A DNA stretch of 64,000 nt, taken from contig CAVPGM010000012.1 of assembly GCA_963703945.1 (NCBI GenBank), positions 124,001 to 188,000 on the forward strand, given 5' to 3'. Positions 8,676 to 18,164 of this stretch are shown here, piece by piece. Source of the stretch: JALORV01 sp963703945 (GTDB lineage: Bacteria > Pseudomonadota > Gammaproteobacteria > Burkholderiales > Burkholderiaceae_F). The position numbers and the translations under genes are program-made. The stretch's first letter is position 1. Each line of letters starts with the position of its first letter. The notes below the pieces were generated by a model, which was not told the DNA's origin, did no database searches, and worked only from the letters and a program-made list of their open reading frames with translations.

Positions 8676-9014
8676 ATGCACCACGCGGTCGAACACCGCG
8701 TCCTCGAGCACGACTTGGGCTCGAACGGCGAGCAACTGATCACCAGACGGGAAGCGCGCCTGCTTGTCGCCTCGGGCTACTACCGCGAAAGCACCGGATC
8801 GCCGCACGATGCGACTCATTTCCGGCGCCCGTTGAGCGACGGCTCCTGTCTTCACCTCGTTCTCGAGAAGCGTCGTACCCGTCTGCACCACGACTCGTTC
8901 GATCCACACGCCGGTCCGCTTTCGCTCGGCATGCACCTGATGCACGAAGCCCGATCGGAAGCCGTGTCGTATGGCGCGCTGGCGTGGAGTGTGATCAAGC
9001 TGCTTGCGCGATAG
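8676..9014 (+). CDS. Conserved hypothetical protein
   Basis: A 112-residue soluble protein that I cannot assign to a named family. Codon use (high third-position GC) is that of a real gene. It is rich in histidine and arginine, with the phrases RREARLLVASGYYRE, DATHFRRPLSDGS and LHHDSFDPHAGP. No membrane segment or signal is visible. It begins 20 bases after the phasin gene and ends 15 bases before the stop of the convergent SRPBCC gene. Confidence 0.6.
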   Translation: MHHAVEHRVLEHDLGSNGEQLITRREARLLVASGYYRESTGSPHDATHFRRPLSDGSCLHLVLEKRRTRLHHDSFDPHAGPLSLGMHLMHEARSEAVSYGALAWSVIKLLAR

Positions 9015-9029
9015 CGCCGGATTCCCGGG

Positions 9030-9525
9030 TCACGCTTCGCTCTCGAGCAGCCTCGACGCCGCGTCGACCAGCTTGCGGAAGTGGGTCGACAGGATCGTGC
9101 TGGTGATGCGCCTGCCAGCCCGCCGAAGGCTGAGGCGCCAGGACAGCGAGCTCGAGCTCGACGCGCGTGCCCTTGCCGCCCATGGCGGGCAGCAGGTGCA
9201 GGTCTGCCTCACACAGCGCAGCGCCCTTCATCGAGCGGGGCCGGACCACCCACCTGCTCGCATACTCGTGGACTCGCCATTCGGTATGGGTGGTCCACTC
9301 AAGCAGTCCCTGGTCGATGTGATGCGCCAGAACCGCCGGCACATTGGCTCGCGCCCGCCACAGGTGCGCGCAGCGAACCAGGCCGTCGCTGCCGGTCTCG
9401 CGGCTCTTCAGCTCGGCGCTTTCGATGTGCTCGAGAAATGGGGCGAGCTCGCATGTCCGTTCGCACAGCGCGTCCCAGATGTCCGCTCTGGGATGCATCG
9501 CCACCATGACGAGCCGTTCTGTCAC
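9030..9525 (-). CDS. SRPBCC (START-like) family protein, frameshifted
   Basis: The product (about 164 residues after repair) looks like a polyketide-cyclase/START-like lipid-binding fold: WRARANVPAVLAHHIDQG, the strand LEWTTHTEWRVHEYASRW, and a C-terminal helix TSTILSTHFRKLVDAASRL. That helix is read in a different frame from the rest; one extra base near 9117 explains it. The start is a GTG at 9525 that overlaps the stop of the epimerase gene by four bases (GTGA). It is the third gene of a coupled operon with the DUF362-like protein and the epimerase, so a shared lipid or terpenoid-like substrate is possible, but that is inference. Confidence 0.65.
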
Positions 9526-10584
9526 GAAGCGAGCTGCCGCGTGAACCGCTCCCGCGCCGACCGCACCTCGCGCGACAACTTGAGTTTCTCCATCACCGGG
9601 TCGGCAATGTACGAGCGCACCCACAGCCAAGCGATGGCTTCCGCAAGCGCCTGTCGGGCAGAAACGGGGGAGTAACCCAACTCGGCAATGCGTTGATGGC
9701 TGTACCAGTAGATAACGGCCTGACATCTTGGCCTCGTCTCGAGTAACCATCGGCCGGGTTCCCGTCAGTCGAGCCGAGGTTTCGGCAGCGGCGGCGGCGA
9801 GATACGACGCGGTGTGATTGAGCACCAGCGACGGGCCGAAGGTGCCCGTCAGTTCCGAGATGAGCCCGTGCGCGTCGGGCCAGCCGAGATTTTCCGAACC
9901 CAGCACGTAACGCGCGCCTGCCTTGCCGCGTTGCGCCGCCAGGATGTGTCCGGCCGCCACGTCGCCGGCCGACACGATGTTGCAGCCGCCGATGAACGTT
10001 GAGCGAAACGGGTCATTGAGGTAGTTGACGATGTTGGCGTTGCTCGGACTGAGCCGGTAATCGAAGCCGCCCACGACCAGCGTCGGAAGAACCGCGACCA
10101 CGTCGACTCCGAGCTCCTCCCCGTGCTTGAAAGCAGCGGCTTCCTGGCCGATCTTGGAGCGCGTGTAGGCCGACGGATCCGGCTCGTCGACCGGGTTGTC
10201 TTCGTCCAGCACCTGCTTGCCGCCGGTGGAGCCAAGCACCACCGAGGAAGAGGTCACCACCACCCTTCTTACGCGAGAGATGCGTGCCGCCTGCAGCACG
10301 TTGCGTGTCCCTCGCTCCGCGAGATGCCGCTGATCCTCCGCGCTCATGCCCCAGTAGGAGAAGACCGCGGCGGCGTGGAAGATGACCGAGCGGCCCCTGG
10401 CGGCAGCATTCAGGCTTTCCTGATCCAGGATGTCACCCTCGCACCGTTCCACCGGAAGGTTGAGAAGACTGCGTGCATCGCTCGAGGGCCTGACGAGCAC
10501 GCGTACGTCGTGGGATGCCTTGAGCAGTGCGCGCACGAGGTTGCTGCCCACGATGCCGGTGGCGCCGGTGACCAGAACCTTCAT
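9522..10584 (-). CDS. NAD-dependent epimerase/dehydratase (HpnA-like extended SDR), frameshifted
   Basis: An extended short-chain dehydrogenase of about 353 residues after repair. Residues 1-20 give the Rossmann start MKVLVTGATGIVGSNL with the GxxGxxG dinucleotide motif, followed by CEGDILD, FHAAAVFSYWG and the catalytic SAYTRSK (YxxxK) segment. It most resembles hopanoid-associated sugar epimerases and 3-beta-HSD-like enzymes. After the codons for SGRY the frame must shift by one extra base near 9711 to read WYSHQRIAELGYSP and the family-like tail ending at 9522. Its ATG overlaps the stop of the DUF362-like gene (ATGA) and its stop overlaps the GTG of the SRPBCC gene. Confidence 0.75.
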
Positions 10585-12911
10585 TGGCGAGTGTCGGCCT
10601 CGTCGGGGTTCGCCATGCGATCCAGGTCCCTGTGCACGGCGTCGGCGAGTCCCGTCAGAAATTCGGGTGCATCGCGCGCGAGCGCCGCCAGGCCCGCCAC
10701 GATCGCCTGGCTGTCGGCGCGTCCCCCTTCGTACGTGGTACCCGCGGCAGTGCCGTCGAAGTGCCGGAATCCGTCGCGATCGGTTTCCTTCGGGCGCGGC
10801 ATTGAGCCGGGGGCAGCGGTGGCGCCGCTGAAGAGCCATTGGCCGAGATCGGCCACGTCTGTGCGATGCCTCAGCAGTTCAGCGATCGCCGCCGCCGCGG
10901 TCGCCAGGTAGCGGGGCAGGTCGCGTTTGCCGGTCGGATCGGGGTCGCTCGTCGCAGAAGAGTCCTGCCCGATGCGGAAGTCACGACCTTCGTAGGCGGC
11001 TTGCAGGTTCGCGATCGTGCCGGCGAAGAAGGTGGTGTAGCCGCTCTCGATGATTGGGTCGCGGATGCCGGGCGCCAGATTCACATCGAAGACCTTGAAG
11101 AACAGCGGCAATGCGAACTGTTGCCTGGCGAAAACCCGGACCGTCGTTTCGCCGGCGCCGGTCCGGATGAACGAAACGCTCCCATCGTCGAACTGCGCGC
11201 TTTCATTTGCGCTGCGCACGGTGCGCCAGTAGATGACCTGCCTGTCTTCCTCGTATTGGATGGTCTCGAGCTTCTCGACGTCGATCACCTCGCCGCCGAA
11301 CAGCACCAGCCAGTTCGGCTGCTGCAGGTAGAGATTGCGTTCTGCCTGCTGGACGACGCGGCGGCGGCCATCGAGACGGACGGTGACTGTCGCTCCGCCG
11401 ATGTAGTCGTTCATGTACTGGATCGACCGCGTGATATCGACCGCTGCCGTGAAGCTTTCGAACGGTATGGGGAACACATGGGCGCACGAGAACAGGATGG
11501 AGCGGTCGACGTGACGCCAGCGCAGTCCCGATCGATCCGGTGGCGCGCCTTCCAGCAGTTGTTCGTAGGGGCGCAGGTATTCGGGAATCGATTCGTAGTC
11601 GCCGCTGTCGTATTCGGCCGGATCGAGCGTGAGGGGCGCGGTGCGGCGGCGCAGCTTGTCCTTGGAAAACATCGTGTGCTGCGCCACGATCGCCGAATCG
11701 ATGCGGGCGATCAGGTAGTTGATCAGCACGACGGCCCAGAACGATCTGGGGTTCTCGTCGAGCCGCGTCATCAGCGGCGACACGAAGGAATTGATGCGGT
11801 CGTTGTAGAAGTCCTTGAGCGGAAAGCGCTCGCGATCGACCGACTGGAACCATGCAGCGGCAATCTGGCCCAGCAGATCGGAGCCGTTGCGAAGCCGGGC
11901 GGAATGAGCGATCAGCGGATGGACGTTGCGCCATAGCGGATACGGTCCAAGATCGCCGTCGATCTCGTAGCGTGCCGGCAAGCCGACGGCATGAAGTGCC
12001 TGCGCGTTCACCGGCGACGCATACGGGTCAGCCCCCATTTTCGCGGCGCCGACCCAGTCCGCCAGCAGCGCATCGGGGCTGGCGATGAACACGTGAGTCT
12101 GCATCGCACGCGGCGCGCGATGACCCGCGCCGCCGTGGCTGCTGACATATCCATCGATGATGCTGAAGTCAGGCGGCGCCCGGCGGAGAACCTCCAGGCA
12201 GTCGTCCGGGACGAAGCGGCGCCGTGGTGTGCCACTGGCATCGCGGCCTTCGGTCACCCCGGACAGGTTATGGACGCACAGCGCAAACACGCTGTCCTCA
12301 TGGGTCTTGTTCTTGGCGAAGTTGATGCGGTAATTGGCGTTCGTCCAGTGCACGCTGATCGCGGGCGCTGCCATGTCGCCGGACAACGCCTCTGTTGTAG
12401 GCGAATCGCCGCAGGCGACGATTTCGTATGTACGGCCCTTCGAGGTCGCGGATCGATAGCCGACCAGTTCCGGCACCACAAGGGCCGCCCGGTTGTGCAA
12501 CCACCAGTCCGGGTCGTTGCGCCCGTCCAGCACGGCCACGCTGGTAAAGCCGTTGTCGTGCAGCAGGTCGATCAGGTGCTCGACCAGCGCGGGATCGGTT
12601 CCGCCCGGCGTTCGCGGATCGTAGAAGTCCAGATCGGGCTTGATGATGACGCGGAACCGATTGCGGCGGATTCGCACCGAACGACGCGCCTGCTCGATGT
12701 GACGCCAGAGGCCTGCGGCGTCGAGCGCCTCGCCCAGCAGCATCAGTGGTTGCGCGCCGAGTTGCTGTGTGATGCTGACGCGGACTGGTACAGCAGTCGG
12801 ATTGCGCCTGATGCTCGGCGGCGACATCTTCCGCCCGACGGACCCGCGAGCCTTGGCCGCACCGCTCGCTTGCACGCCCTTGATGCGCACGCCCACCCGT
12901 AAGCTCCCCAC
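10581..12911 (-). CDS. Large DUF362-domain protein of unknown function
   Basis: A 776-residue protein. Residues about 90-340 match the DUF362 pattern: RFRVIIKPDLDF, then a TDPALVEHLIDLLHDNGF helix-strand, VLDGRND, and INFAKNKTHEDSVFALCVHN. DUF362 proteins are poorly understood; some carry ferredoxin clusters, but no clustered cysteines are seen here. The remaining 430 residues (with YNDRINSFVSPLMTRL and a strand-rich block around RQVIYWRTVRSANES) have no family I recognise. It is the first gene of a three-gene operon with four-base overlaps to the epimerase and SRPBCC genes. The start at 12911 is an ATG; a later start near the DUF362 domain is possible because the first 40 residues are basic and low in complexity. 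Confidence 0.7.
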   Translation of the reverse strand: MGSLRVGVRIKGVQASGAAKARGSVGRKMSPPSIRRNPTAVPVRVSITQQLGAQPLMLLGEALDAAGLWRHIEQARRSVRIRRNRFRVIIKPDLDFYDPRTPGGTDPALVEHLIDLLHDNGFTSVAVLDGRNDPDWWLHNRAALVVPELVGYRSATSKGRTYEIVACGDSPTTEALSGDMAAPAISVHWTNANYRINFAKNKTHEDSVFALCVHNLSGVTEGRDASGTPRRRFVPDDCLEVLRRAPPDFSIIDGYVSSHGGAGHRAPRAMQTHVFIASPDALLADWVGAAKMGADPYASPVNAQALHAVGLPARYEIDGDLGPYPLWRNVHPLIAHSARLRNGSDLLGQIAAAWFQSVDRERFPLKDFYNDRINSFVSPLMTRLDENPRSFWAVVLINYLIARIDSAIVAQHTMFSKDKLRRRTAPLTLDPAEYDSGDYESIPEYLRPYEQLLEGAPPDRSGLRWRHVDRSILFSCAHVFPIPFESFTAAVDITRSIQYMNDYIGGATVTVRLDGRRRVVQQAERNLYLQQPNWLVLFGGEVIDVEKLETIQYEEDRQVIYWRTVRSANESAQFDDGSVSFIRTGAGETTVRVFARQQFALPLFFKVFDVNLAPGIRDPIIESGYTTFFAGTIANLQAAYEGRDFRIGQDSSATSDPDPTGKRDLPRYLATAAAAIAELLRHRTDVADLGQWLFSGATAAPGSMPRPKETDRDGFRHFDGTAAGTTYEGGRADSQAIVAGLAALARDAPEFLTGLADAVHRDLDRMANPDEADTRQ

Positions 12912-13023
12912 GTCAAGGTAGCCGATCGATTCCGATGAGATCGGGGCGATCGCATAATGTGCCGACAGGCGAAGTTATAACGTAACGGCCCGCGGACTGG
13001 ATCAAGTCGGACGCTTGCTCAAC

Positions 13024-14400
13024 ATGATGGCCACCAGACAGTATCCGTACCGGTTTCATATCGCGCTTGATGGCAACGGCCTCAACGGTCTGGAAGGGAT
13101 GGCAGGCGTCTGCCAGTTCCTGTTCGATCCGGCCGACAACGCCCACGCATACAAGGTGACTGTACTACGACGGCATCGCGGGAGGGCATGCGGTCAGCGT
13201 CAATCCAGGCGGCACGATCGGGTTCCTCGGCAATACCGGCCAGCACCTGCTGCTCTATGACGCACGCAACTCGGAACACCTTGCGCGCCAGTCCACGCTG
13301 CGTTTCGAAACCAACGACACGTCGCTGCGCGGAAGTACGCACGCGGTCTGGCTGTCGGATCAGGAGTTCATCACCGCGATCGGAGACTACTTCTACCTCT
13401 TCGACGTGAACGACCTGGCCGCTGGACAGAAGCTCGGTCCGCACCAGGTGAAGCTGCCTCACGCGATCAAGCTGACCGCGTCGGGGAGATACCTGGTCTA
13501 TGGATCGATGGATCATCCGCGCATGGGCAAGGAAGGCGAGGCGAGAGAAGTCGGAATATTCGACCTCGAGACCGGCACAGCTCGGCGCATCGAACTGCCC
13601 ACGACCTGTTGGCATGTCGTCACGGACCCCGCCAGCGACGTCTTCTACAGCCTGTCATTCCGCGTGCTGCCGCAGGCCTACGAGGACTATCACGAGTGGG
13701 CCATGGCATTCATGAAGGAATATGCCTACGAGATCGACGCATCGACCGGGCAGGTGCTGCGCCATTGGGTCTGCAGTCGCGACGTACCGGCCCACATCAA
13801 CTCGGATGTGACGCTATCCGACCGGGAACTCATCTTCTGCACCGGCGCAAGCCAGACCATCGTGTTCATCGATCGCGATTCCTTCGCGCGCTATCGGATG
13901 ATCGACGAACGCCCGGATCTCGAAACTCTTCTCGAGAACAGGCGGGCGGTTGGCAAGCAGATCGCCGATGCATTGTCGCGGGGCAGCCCGGTCCCGGACA
14001 GTCGCCACTTCGTCAGCGCCCTGCGGATATCCCGCTTCGCAGTTCTCGATTCCGTTTATGCGTGTCAGCTCTCCGAGGACCAGTCGCTCCTCTTCACCGC
14101 CAACCGTGGCCTGAACCACATTACGGTCTACGACTACCCTTCCAACGAAATCCGACTGCGGGTGAAGATGCCCGATCTGCATGAGTATCTGTCGCTGCCG
14201 AAGTCTGCGGACCCGCGGCTCGGTTTCCACCACGGCTATCTGTGCAGCCCGAGTCCTCGCAAGACCGCGCAGTCAAGACGGACCGATAGACGGGCAAGCT
14301 CGTCAATCTCGCGGACGAAGGGTTCGGAAGAGAACTCTGGATCGGCACCGTCCGTCCCGTTGCCACGGGGCCCGGCGCCACTGATACGGCGCCCGCATGA
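13024..14400 (+). pseudogene. Beta-propeller-like protein gene with several frame breaks
   Basis: The gene encodes short repeats typical of seven- or six-bladed propellers of the YVTN/SMP-30 kind: VSVNPGGTIGFLGNTGQHLL, YLVYGSMDHPRMG and LLFTANRGLNHITVYD. The first part (13024 to about 13158) reads MMATRQYPYRFHIALDGNG; one extra base near 13159 is needed to continue into YYDGIAGGHAV. The main frame then runs to about 14240 (LGFHHGYL). Beyond that the sequence that looks coding (QPESSQDRAVKTDR, TGKLVNLADEGFGREL) lies in another frame and is interrupted by a TAG at 14287-14289. Whether these are errors or decay is open. It is divergent from the DUF362 operon, 113 bases away. Confidence 0.6.
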
Positions 14401-14505
14401 AGGTGTCCTGGTCGTGCCAAACTGTCCCACGGGCTTTGAGCGCGGCTCGATCTTGTCGTTGAACAACTTCAGGCACCGGGTGCGAATTTGAGAATCTCCC
14501 TTCAC

Positions 14506-14718
14506 ATGTCGATCATCATTGCGGCAACCTTCGCGATCATTTGCTTCGGCGTCGCGATCACGGGATTCGTCTCCATGGGAGATCTCACGGACGCTGCGCA
14601 AACTGCCGACGCGAAGGGTTATGCCTGGTTCTGGACGTTTCTCGGAGCCATTGCCGTAGCGACCGGTACCGTGTCGTGGTGGCTGCTGCGAACGCAGCAA
14701 ATGGGCGAAGACGAATGA
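14506..14718 (+). CDS. Small two-helix membrane protein
   Basis: A 70-residue protein (76 if the TTG at 14488 is used) with two hydrophobic segments, IIIAATFAIICFGVAITGF and FWTFLGAIAVATGTVSWWL, and an acidic C-terminus. The ATG at 14506 was preferred because it places the first helix at the N-terminus. No family is recognised. It follows the propeller-like gene in the same direction and may be part of that unit. Confidence 0.5.
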   Translation: MSIIIAATFAIICFGVAITGFVSMGDLTDAAQTADAKGYAWFWTFLGAIAVATGTVSWWLLRTQQMGEDE

Positions 14719-14895
14719 CAACGCACTCGAGCTGACCGTGAACCATCGCGGCCGGCAACAGGCGCACCCGAGAACGTGAGCGCACCCGCTGCCGGAATCG
14801 GCGGAGCTGGTGTCCGTCGAGAGCTGGATGATCTGCGCTCCGACACCACAGCAGTTCCCGAGATACTCGCGTCCGCAAGACAACGGAAATGCACC

Positions 14896-15144
14896 ATGAA
14901 CGAACCTTCTCCCCTGCCGCCTCTGCCCGACCGTCTATCGACCGACTCGCGCAGTCCCTTCTACGTCGCGACCGTGCTCGAGCACGACATCGGCGTTCGC
15001 TTCAATGACAGGGAGCGGTCGGACGTCGAGGAGTACTGCATCAGCGAAGGTTGGGTGAAGGTGCCCGCAGCCAGGACGCTGGATCGCAGAGGCCAACCCC
15101 TGCTGATCACCTTGAAGGGGAAAGTCGAGCCGTTCTATCGCTGA
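14896..15144 (+). CDS. DUF3297 family protein
   Basis: An 82-residue protein that matches DUF3297: LPDRLSTDSRSPFY, then IGVRFNDRERSDVEEYCISEG and a C-terminal LKGKVEPFYR. The family is widespread in proteobacteria and has no assigned function. The frame is open upstream to 14776, but the family N-terminus is reached from the ATG at 14896. It stands 80 bases before livH, and no shared promoter is evident. Confidence 0.8.
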   Translation: MNEPSPLPPLPDRLSTDSRSPFYVATVLEHDIGVRFNDRERSDVEEYCISEGWVKVPAARTLDRRGQPLLITLKGKVEPFYR

Positions 15145-15224
15145 AGAAGAACAGTCCGGCAGCAACTGAGGACTAGCCGTTCACTTGGCTCGGCGGCAGA
15201 CTCCGTGCGTACACTGCACCCGCA

Positions 15225-16262
15225 ATGACCGCTGACATCGCGCTCCTGCTCGCGCAGGACGGCATCACCAACGGTGCGATCTATGCGCTGCTGGCGCTCG
15301 CGCTGGTGCTGGCCTTCGCCGTGACGCGCGTCATCTTCATCCCGCAGGGCGAATTCGTGGCCTATGGCGCCTTGACGCTGGTCGCGGTGCAGGCGGGTCG
15401 CCTCCCGGGCACGGTGTGGCTGCTGCTTGCCGCCGGCGCACTGGTCACTCTGATCGAAGGCGTTGAGGCGCTGCGCACGCGCCGGTGGCGATCGTTCGGC
15501 TGGGTTGCACTATGGAACGTCGCGTACCCGCTCGCGATCTGGGCGTTGCTGAGCACAGGGCCGGCCGCGGCGTGGCCGATGCCGCTGCAGATCCTGCTCG
15601 CGCTGGCCATCGTTGTGCCGCTCGGACCGATGGTTTACCGGCTGGCGTATCAACCGCTGGCCGAGGCTTCGGTGCTGATCCTGCTCATCGTGTCGGTCGC
15701 GGTACATGTCGTGATGGTCGGACTGGGCCTGCTGGTCTTCGGCGCCGAAGGTTCGCGAACGCCGGCGTTTTCCGAAGGAACGATCGAAATGGGTGTCCTG
15801 AGTGCGAGCGTCCAGTCGCTGTGGGTGGTCGGCTGCTCGCTCGCGCTGATCGTGCTGCTGTACCTGCTGTTCGAACGCACGATCTACGGCAAGGCGCTGC
15901 GCGCGACCGCGGTCAACCGGCTGGGCGCGCGGCTGATGGGCATCCCGACGGAATTCGCGGGCCGCCTGTCGTTCTTTCTGTGCGCGCTGATCGGTGCGCT
16001 GTCGGGCATCCTGATCGCGCCGATCACGACGATGTATTACGAAACCGGCTTCCAGATCGGGCTGAAGGGGTTCGTCGGTGCCATCGTCGGCGGGCTGGTG
16101 AGCTACCCGATCGCCGCGGCCGGTGCGCTGCTGGTCGGGCTGCTGGAGTCGTATTCCTCGTTCTGGGCCAGCGCCTACAAGGAAGTGATCGTCTTCACGC
16201 TGATCATTCCGGTGCTGTTGTGGCGCTCGCTGCGGACACATCACGTCGAGGAAGACGAGTGA
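15225..16262 (+). CDS. LivH-like ABC transporter permease
   Basis: A 345-residue polytopic permease of the branched-chain amino-acid (HAAT) class. It opens with the family phrase DGITNGAIYALLALALVLAF and includes the cytoplasmic loop ALRATAVNRLGARLMGIP, which contacts the ATPase, followed by AGRLSFFLCALIGALSGIL. It is somewhat longer than the usual 290-310 residues because of an insert around residues 75-125. Its stop overlaps the start of the next gene (TGATG), so the unit is livH-livMG-livF. The substrate could be an amino acid or an aromatic or aliphatic acid. Confidence 0.9.
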   Translation: MTADIALLLAQDGITNGAIYALLALALVLAFAVTRVIFIPQGEFVAYGALTLVAVQAGRLPGTVWLLLAAGALVTLIEGVEALRTRRWRSFGWVALWNVAYPLAIWALLSTGPAAAWPMPLQILLALAIVVPLGPMVYRLAYQPLAEASVLILLIVSVAVHVVMVGLGLLVFGAEGSRTPAFSEGTIEMGVLSASVQSLWVVGCSLALIVLLYLLFERTIYGKALRATAVNRLGARLMGIPTEFAGRLSFFLCALIGALSGILIAPITTMYYETGFQIGLKGFVGAIVGGLVSYPIAAAGALLVGLLESYSSFWASAYKEVIVFTLIIPVLLWRSLRTHHVEEDE

Positions 16263-18097
16263 TGCGCGCTCTGCGTCCCTCGTGGCTGCTGGCGGCCTTC
16301 CTGGTTGCGCTGGTCTTCGCTCCGCTGGTGCTGCCAGAGTTCTCGATCACGCTCGCCAACTACATCGGGCTATATGCGCTGGTGGCGCTGGGGCTCGTGC
16401 TGTTGACCGGCGTCGGCGGCTTGACTTCGTTCGGCCAGGCGGCGTTCGTCGGACTCGGCGCCTACACCACCGCGGTGCTCACCACCAGCACGGCGCTTCC
16501 GCCCTGGCTCGCATGGCTCGGGGCCTCGGCGTGGCCTCCGTTGCTGGCCGGACTGCTGCTGACGATGCTGATCGCCTTTGCGCTCGGCTCGCTGACGCTC
16601 AAGCTGTCGGGGCATTTCCTTCCGCTCGGAACGATCGCCTGGGGCATCAGTCTCGGCTACCTGTTCGGCACTTCGGAGACGCTCGGCGGCTATACCGGGC
16701 TCACCGGCATTCCGCCGATTTCGATCTTCGGTGTGTCGTTCGAGTCGGGTCGGGCCATTTACTACCTGATCTGGGCGTTCCTGCTCGCTGGGGTCGTCAC
16801 AACGCGCAACCTGCTCGACTCGCGCGAAGGCCGCGCAATCCGCGCGTTGAAAGGTGGCATGGTGATGGCCGAGTCGATGGGCGTCGACACTTCGGACTCG
16901 CGCATGATCGCGTTCCTTCTGGCGGCACTGATGGCGTGCGCCTCCGGCTGGCTGTATGCGCACATGCAGCGCTTCGTGAATCCGACCCCGTTTTCACTGC
17001 CGTTTGGCATCGAATACCTGTTCATGGCGGTGATCGGCGGTGCGGGCTACGTGTGGGGCGCGTTGCTGGGCGCCGCGGTCATCACCATCGCCAAGTCGTG
17101 GCTGCAGGACCTGCTGCCGCAGATCGTGGGCCAGGCCGGCAACTTCGAAGTGATCGTGTTCGGCATATTGATGATCGTGATCCTGCAGCGAGCACCCGAC
17201 GGCTTGTGGCCGGCGCTCACGCGGCGCTTCACCCTGCGGCAGGCGCGCCGCGTGATCTCGCCGGAAGTTCCGCCGCTGGCCAAGCGTCCGCTGCCGAAGG
17301 GCGGCGAACCGCTGCTGCAGGTGCAGGGCGCGACGAAGCGCTTCGGCGGACTGGTGGCGGTCAATGCGATGGACCTGCAGGTCCACGCAGGCCAGATCGT
17401 GGCGCTGATCGGACCCAACGGCGCCGGCAAGAGCACCATGTTCAACCTGATCTCCGGCGTGCTCGATGCGACGTCGGGCAGCTTCCACTTCAAGGGGCAG
17501 GACGTCGCCGGTCGGTCGTCGCGCGAAATCGCGCGCATGGGGTTGTCGCGGACGTTCCAGCACGTGCGGCTGCTGCAGCAGATGAGCGTCGTCGACAATG
17601 TGGCGATTGGCGCGCACCGCCGCGAGTATCCGGGCCTGCTGGTAGGAGTGCTAGGCGGCGCGTGGCGGCTCGACCGGCGCAACGAGGCGCGCCTGCTCGC
17701 CGAAGCGGCGCGCCAGATCGAGCGGGTCGGTCTGGCCGACCACATGTTCGACGCCGCCGGTTCGTTGCCGCTCGGCAAGCAGCGCATCCTCGAGATCGCG
17801 CGTGCACTGGCGTCCGATCCCTGCCTTCTGCTGCTCGACGAGCCGGCTGCCGGTCTGCGCTACCTCGAAAAGCGCGCGCTGGCCGATCTGCTGCGCAAGC
17901 TGCGCACCGAGGGTCTGTCGGTGCTGCTGGTCGAGCACGACATGGACTTCGTGATGGGGTTGGTCGATCGGGTGACCGTGATGGACTTCGGTCAGAAGAT
18001 CGCCGAAGGGCGGCCCGACGAAGTGCAGCGCGACGCTCGCGTGCTCGAGGCCTACCTGGGCGGCATCGACGATCCCGATGCAAGGGCGGCAGCATGA
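16262..18097 (+). CDS. LivM-LivG fusion: ABC permease joined to ABC ATPase
   Basis: A single 611-residue protein combining both functions. Residues 1-320 are a LivM permease (LYALVALGLVLLTGVGGLTSFG, RALKGGMVMAESMGVDTSD as the coupling loop). Residues about 350-605 are a LivG ATPase with Walker A GPNGAGKS, the Q-loop FQHVRLLQ, a variant signature AGSLPLGKQRILEIARAL in place of LSGGQ, Walker B CLLLLDEP and the switch histidine in VEHDMDF. The linker (about 320-345) is short and basic. Permease-ATPase fusions of this kind are known in Burkholderiales. It is coupled to livH upstream; livF follows after a 67-base palindromic spacer. Confidence 0.9.
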   Translation: MRALRPSWLLAAFLVALVFAPLVLPEFSITLANYIGLYALVALGLVLLTGVGGLTSFGQAAFVGLGAYTTAVLTTSTALPPWLAWLGASAWPPLLAGLLLTMLIAFALGSLTLKLSGHFLPLGTIAWGISLGYLFGTSETLGGYTGLTGIPPISIFGVSFESGRAIYYLIWAFLLAGVVTTRNLLDSREGRAIRALKGGMVMAESMGVDTSDSRMIAFLLAALMACASGWLYAHMQRFVNPTPFSLPFGIEYLFMAVIGGAGYVWGALLGAAVITIAKSWLQDLLPQIVGQAGNFEVIVFGILMIVILQRAPDGLWPALTRRFTLRQARRVISPEVPPLAKRPLPKGGEPLLQVQGATKRFGGLVAVNAMDLQVHAGQIVALIGPNGAGKSTMFNLISGVLDATSGSFHFKGQDVAGRSSREIARMGLSRTFQHVRLLQQMSVVDNVAIGAHRREYPGLLVGVLGGAWRLDRRNEARLLAEAARQIERVGLADHMFDAAGSLPLGKQRILEIARALASDPCLLLLDEPAAGLRYLEKRALADLLRKLRTEGLSVLLVEHDMDFVMGLVDRVTVMDFGQKIAEGRPDEVQRDARVLEAYLGGIDDPDARAAA

Positions 18098-18102
18098 GCC
18101 CG

Positions 18103-18164
18103 CCGGGCCGCCCCAAGGGCGAATTCCCCCTTGGGGGGACGGCGCGCAGCGCCGAGGGGGCGCC
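18103..18164. repeat. Palindromic GC-rich spacer element inside the liv operon
   Basis: The 67 bases between livMG and livF hold two hairpins. CCCCAAGGG (18111-18119) pairs with CCCTTGGGG (18128-18136) around an 8-base loop, and GGCGC-GCA-GCGCC lies at 18141-18153, followed by GAGGGGGCGCC. This arrangement resembles the dispersed palindromic elements common between genes in Burkholderiales. No second copy was found in this window. It ends directly at the livF ATG and may affect livF translation or mRNA stability. Confidence 0.6.

Noticed and set aside
8995..10839. A single 614-residue minus-strand frame suggesting an epimerase fused to an SRPBCC protein
   Set aside because: The frame changes inside both domains show that it joins pieces by indels. 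The natural stop and GTG start overlap at 9522-9525 indicates two genes, and its first 85 residues are a shadow of the DUF362-like gene.
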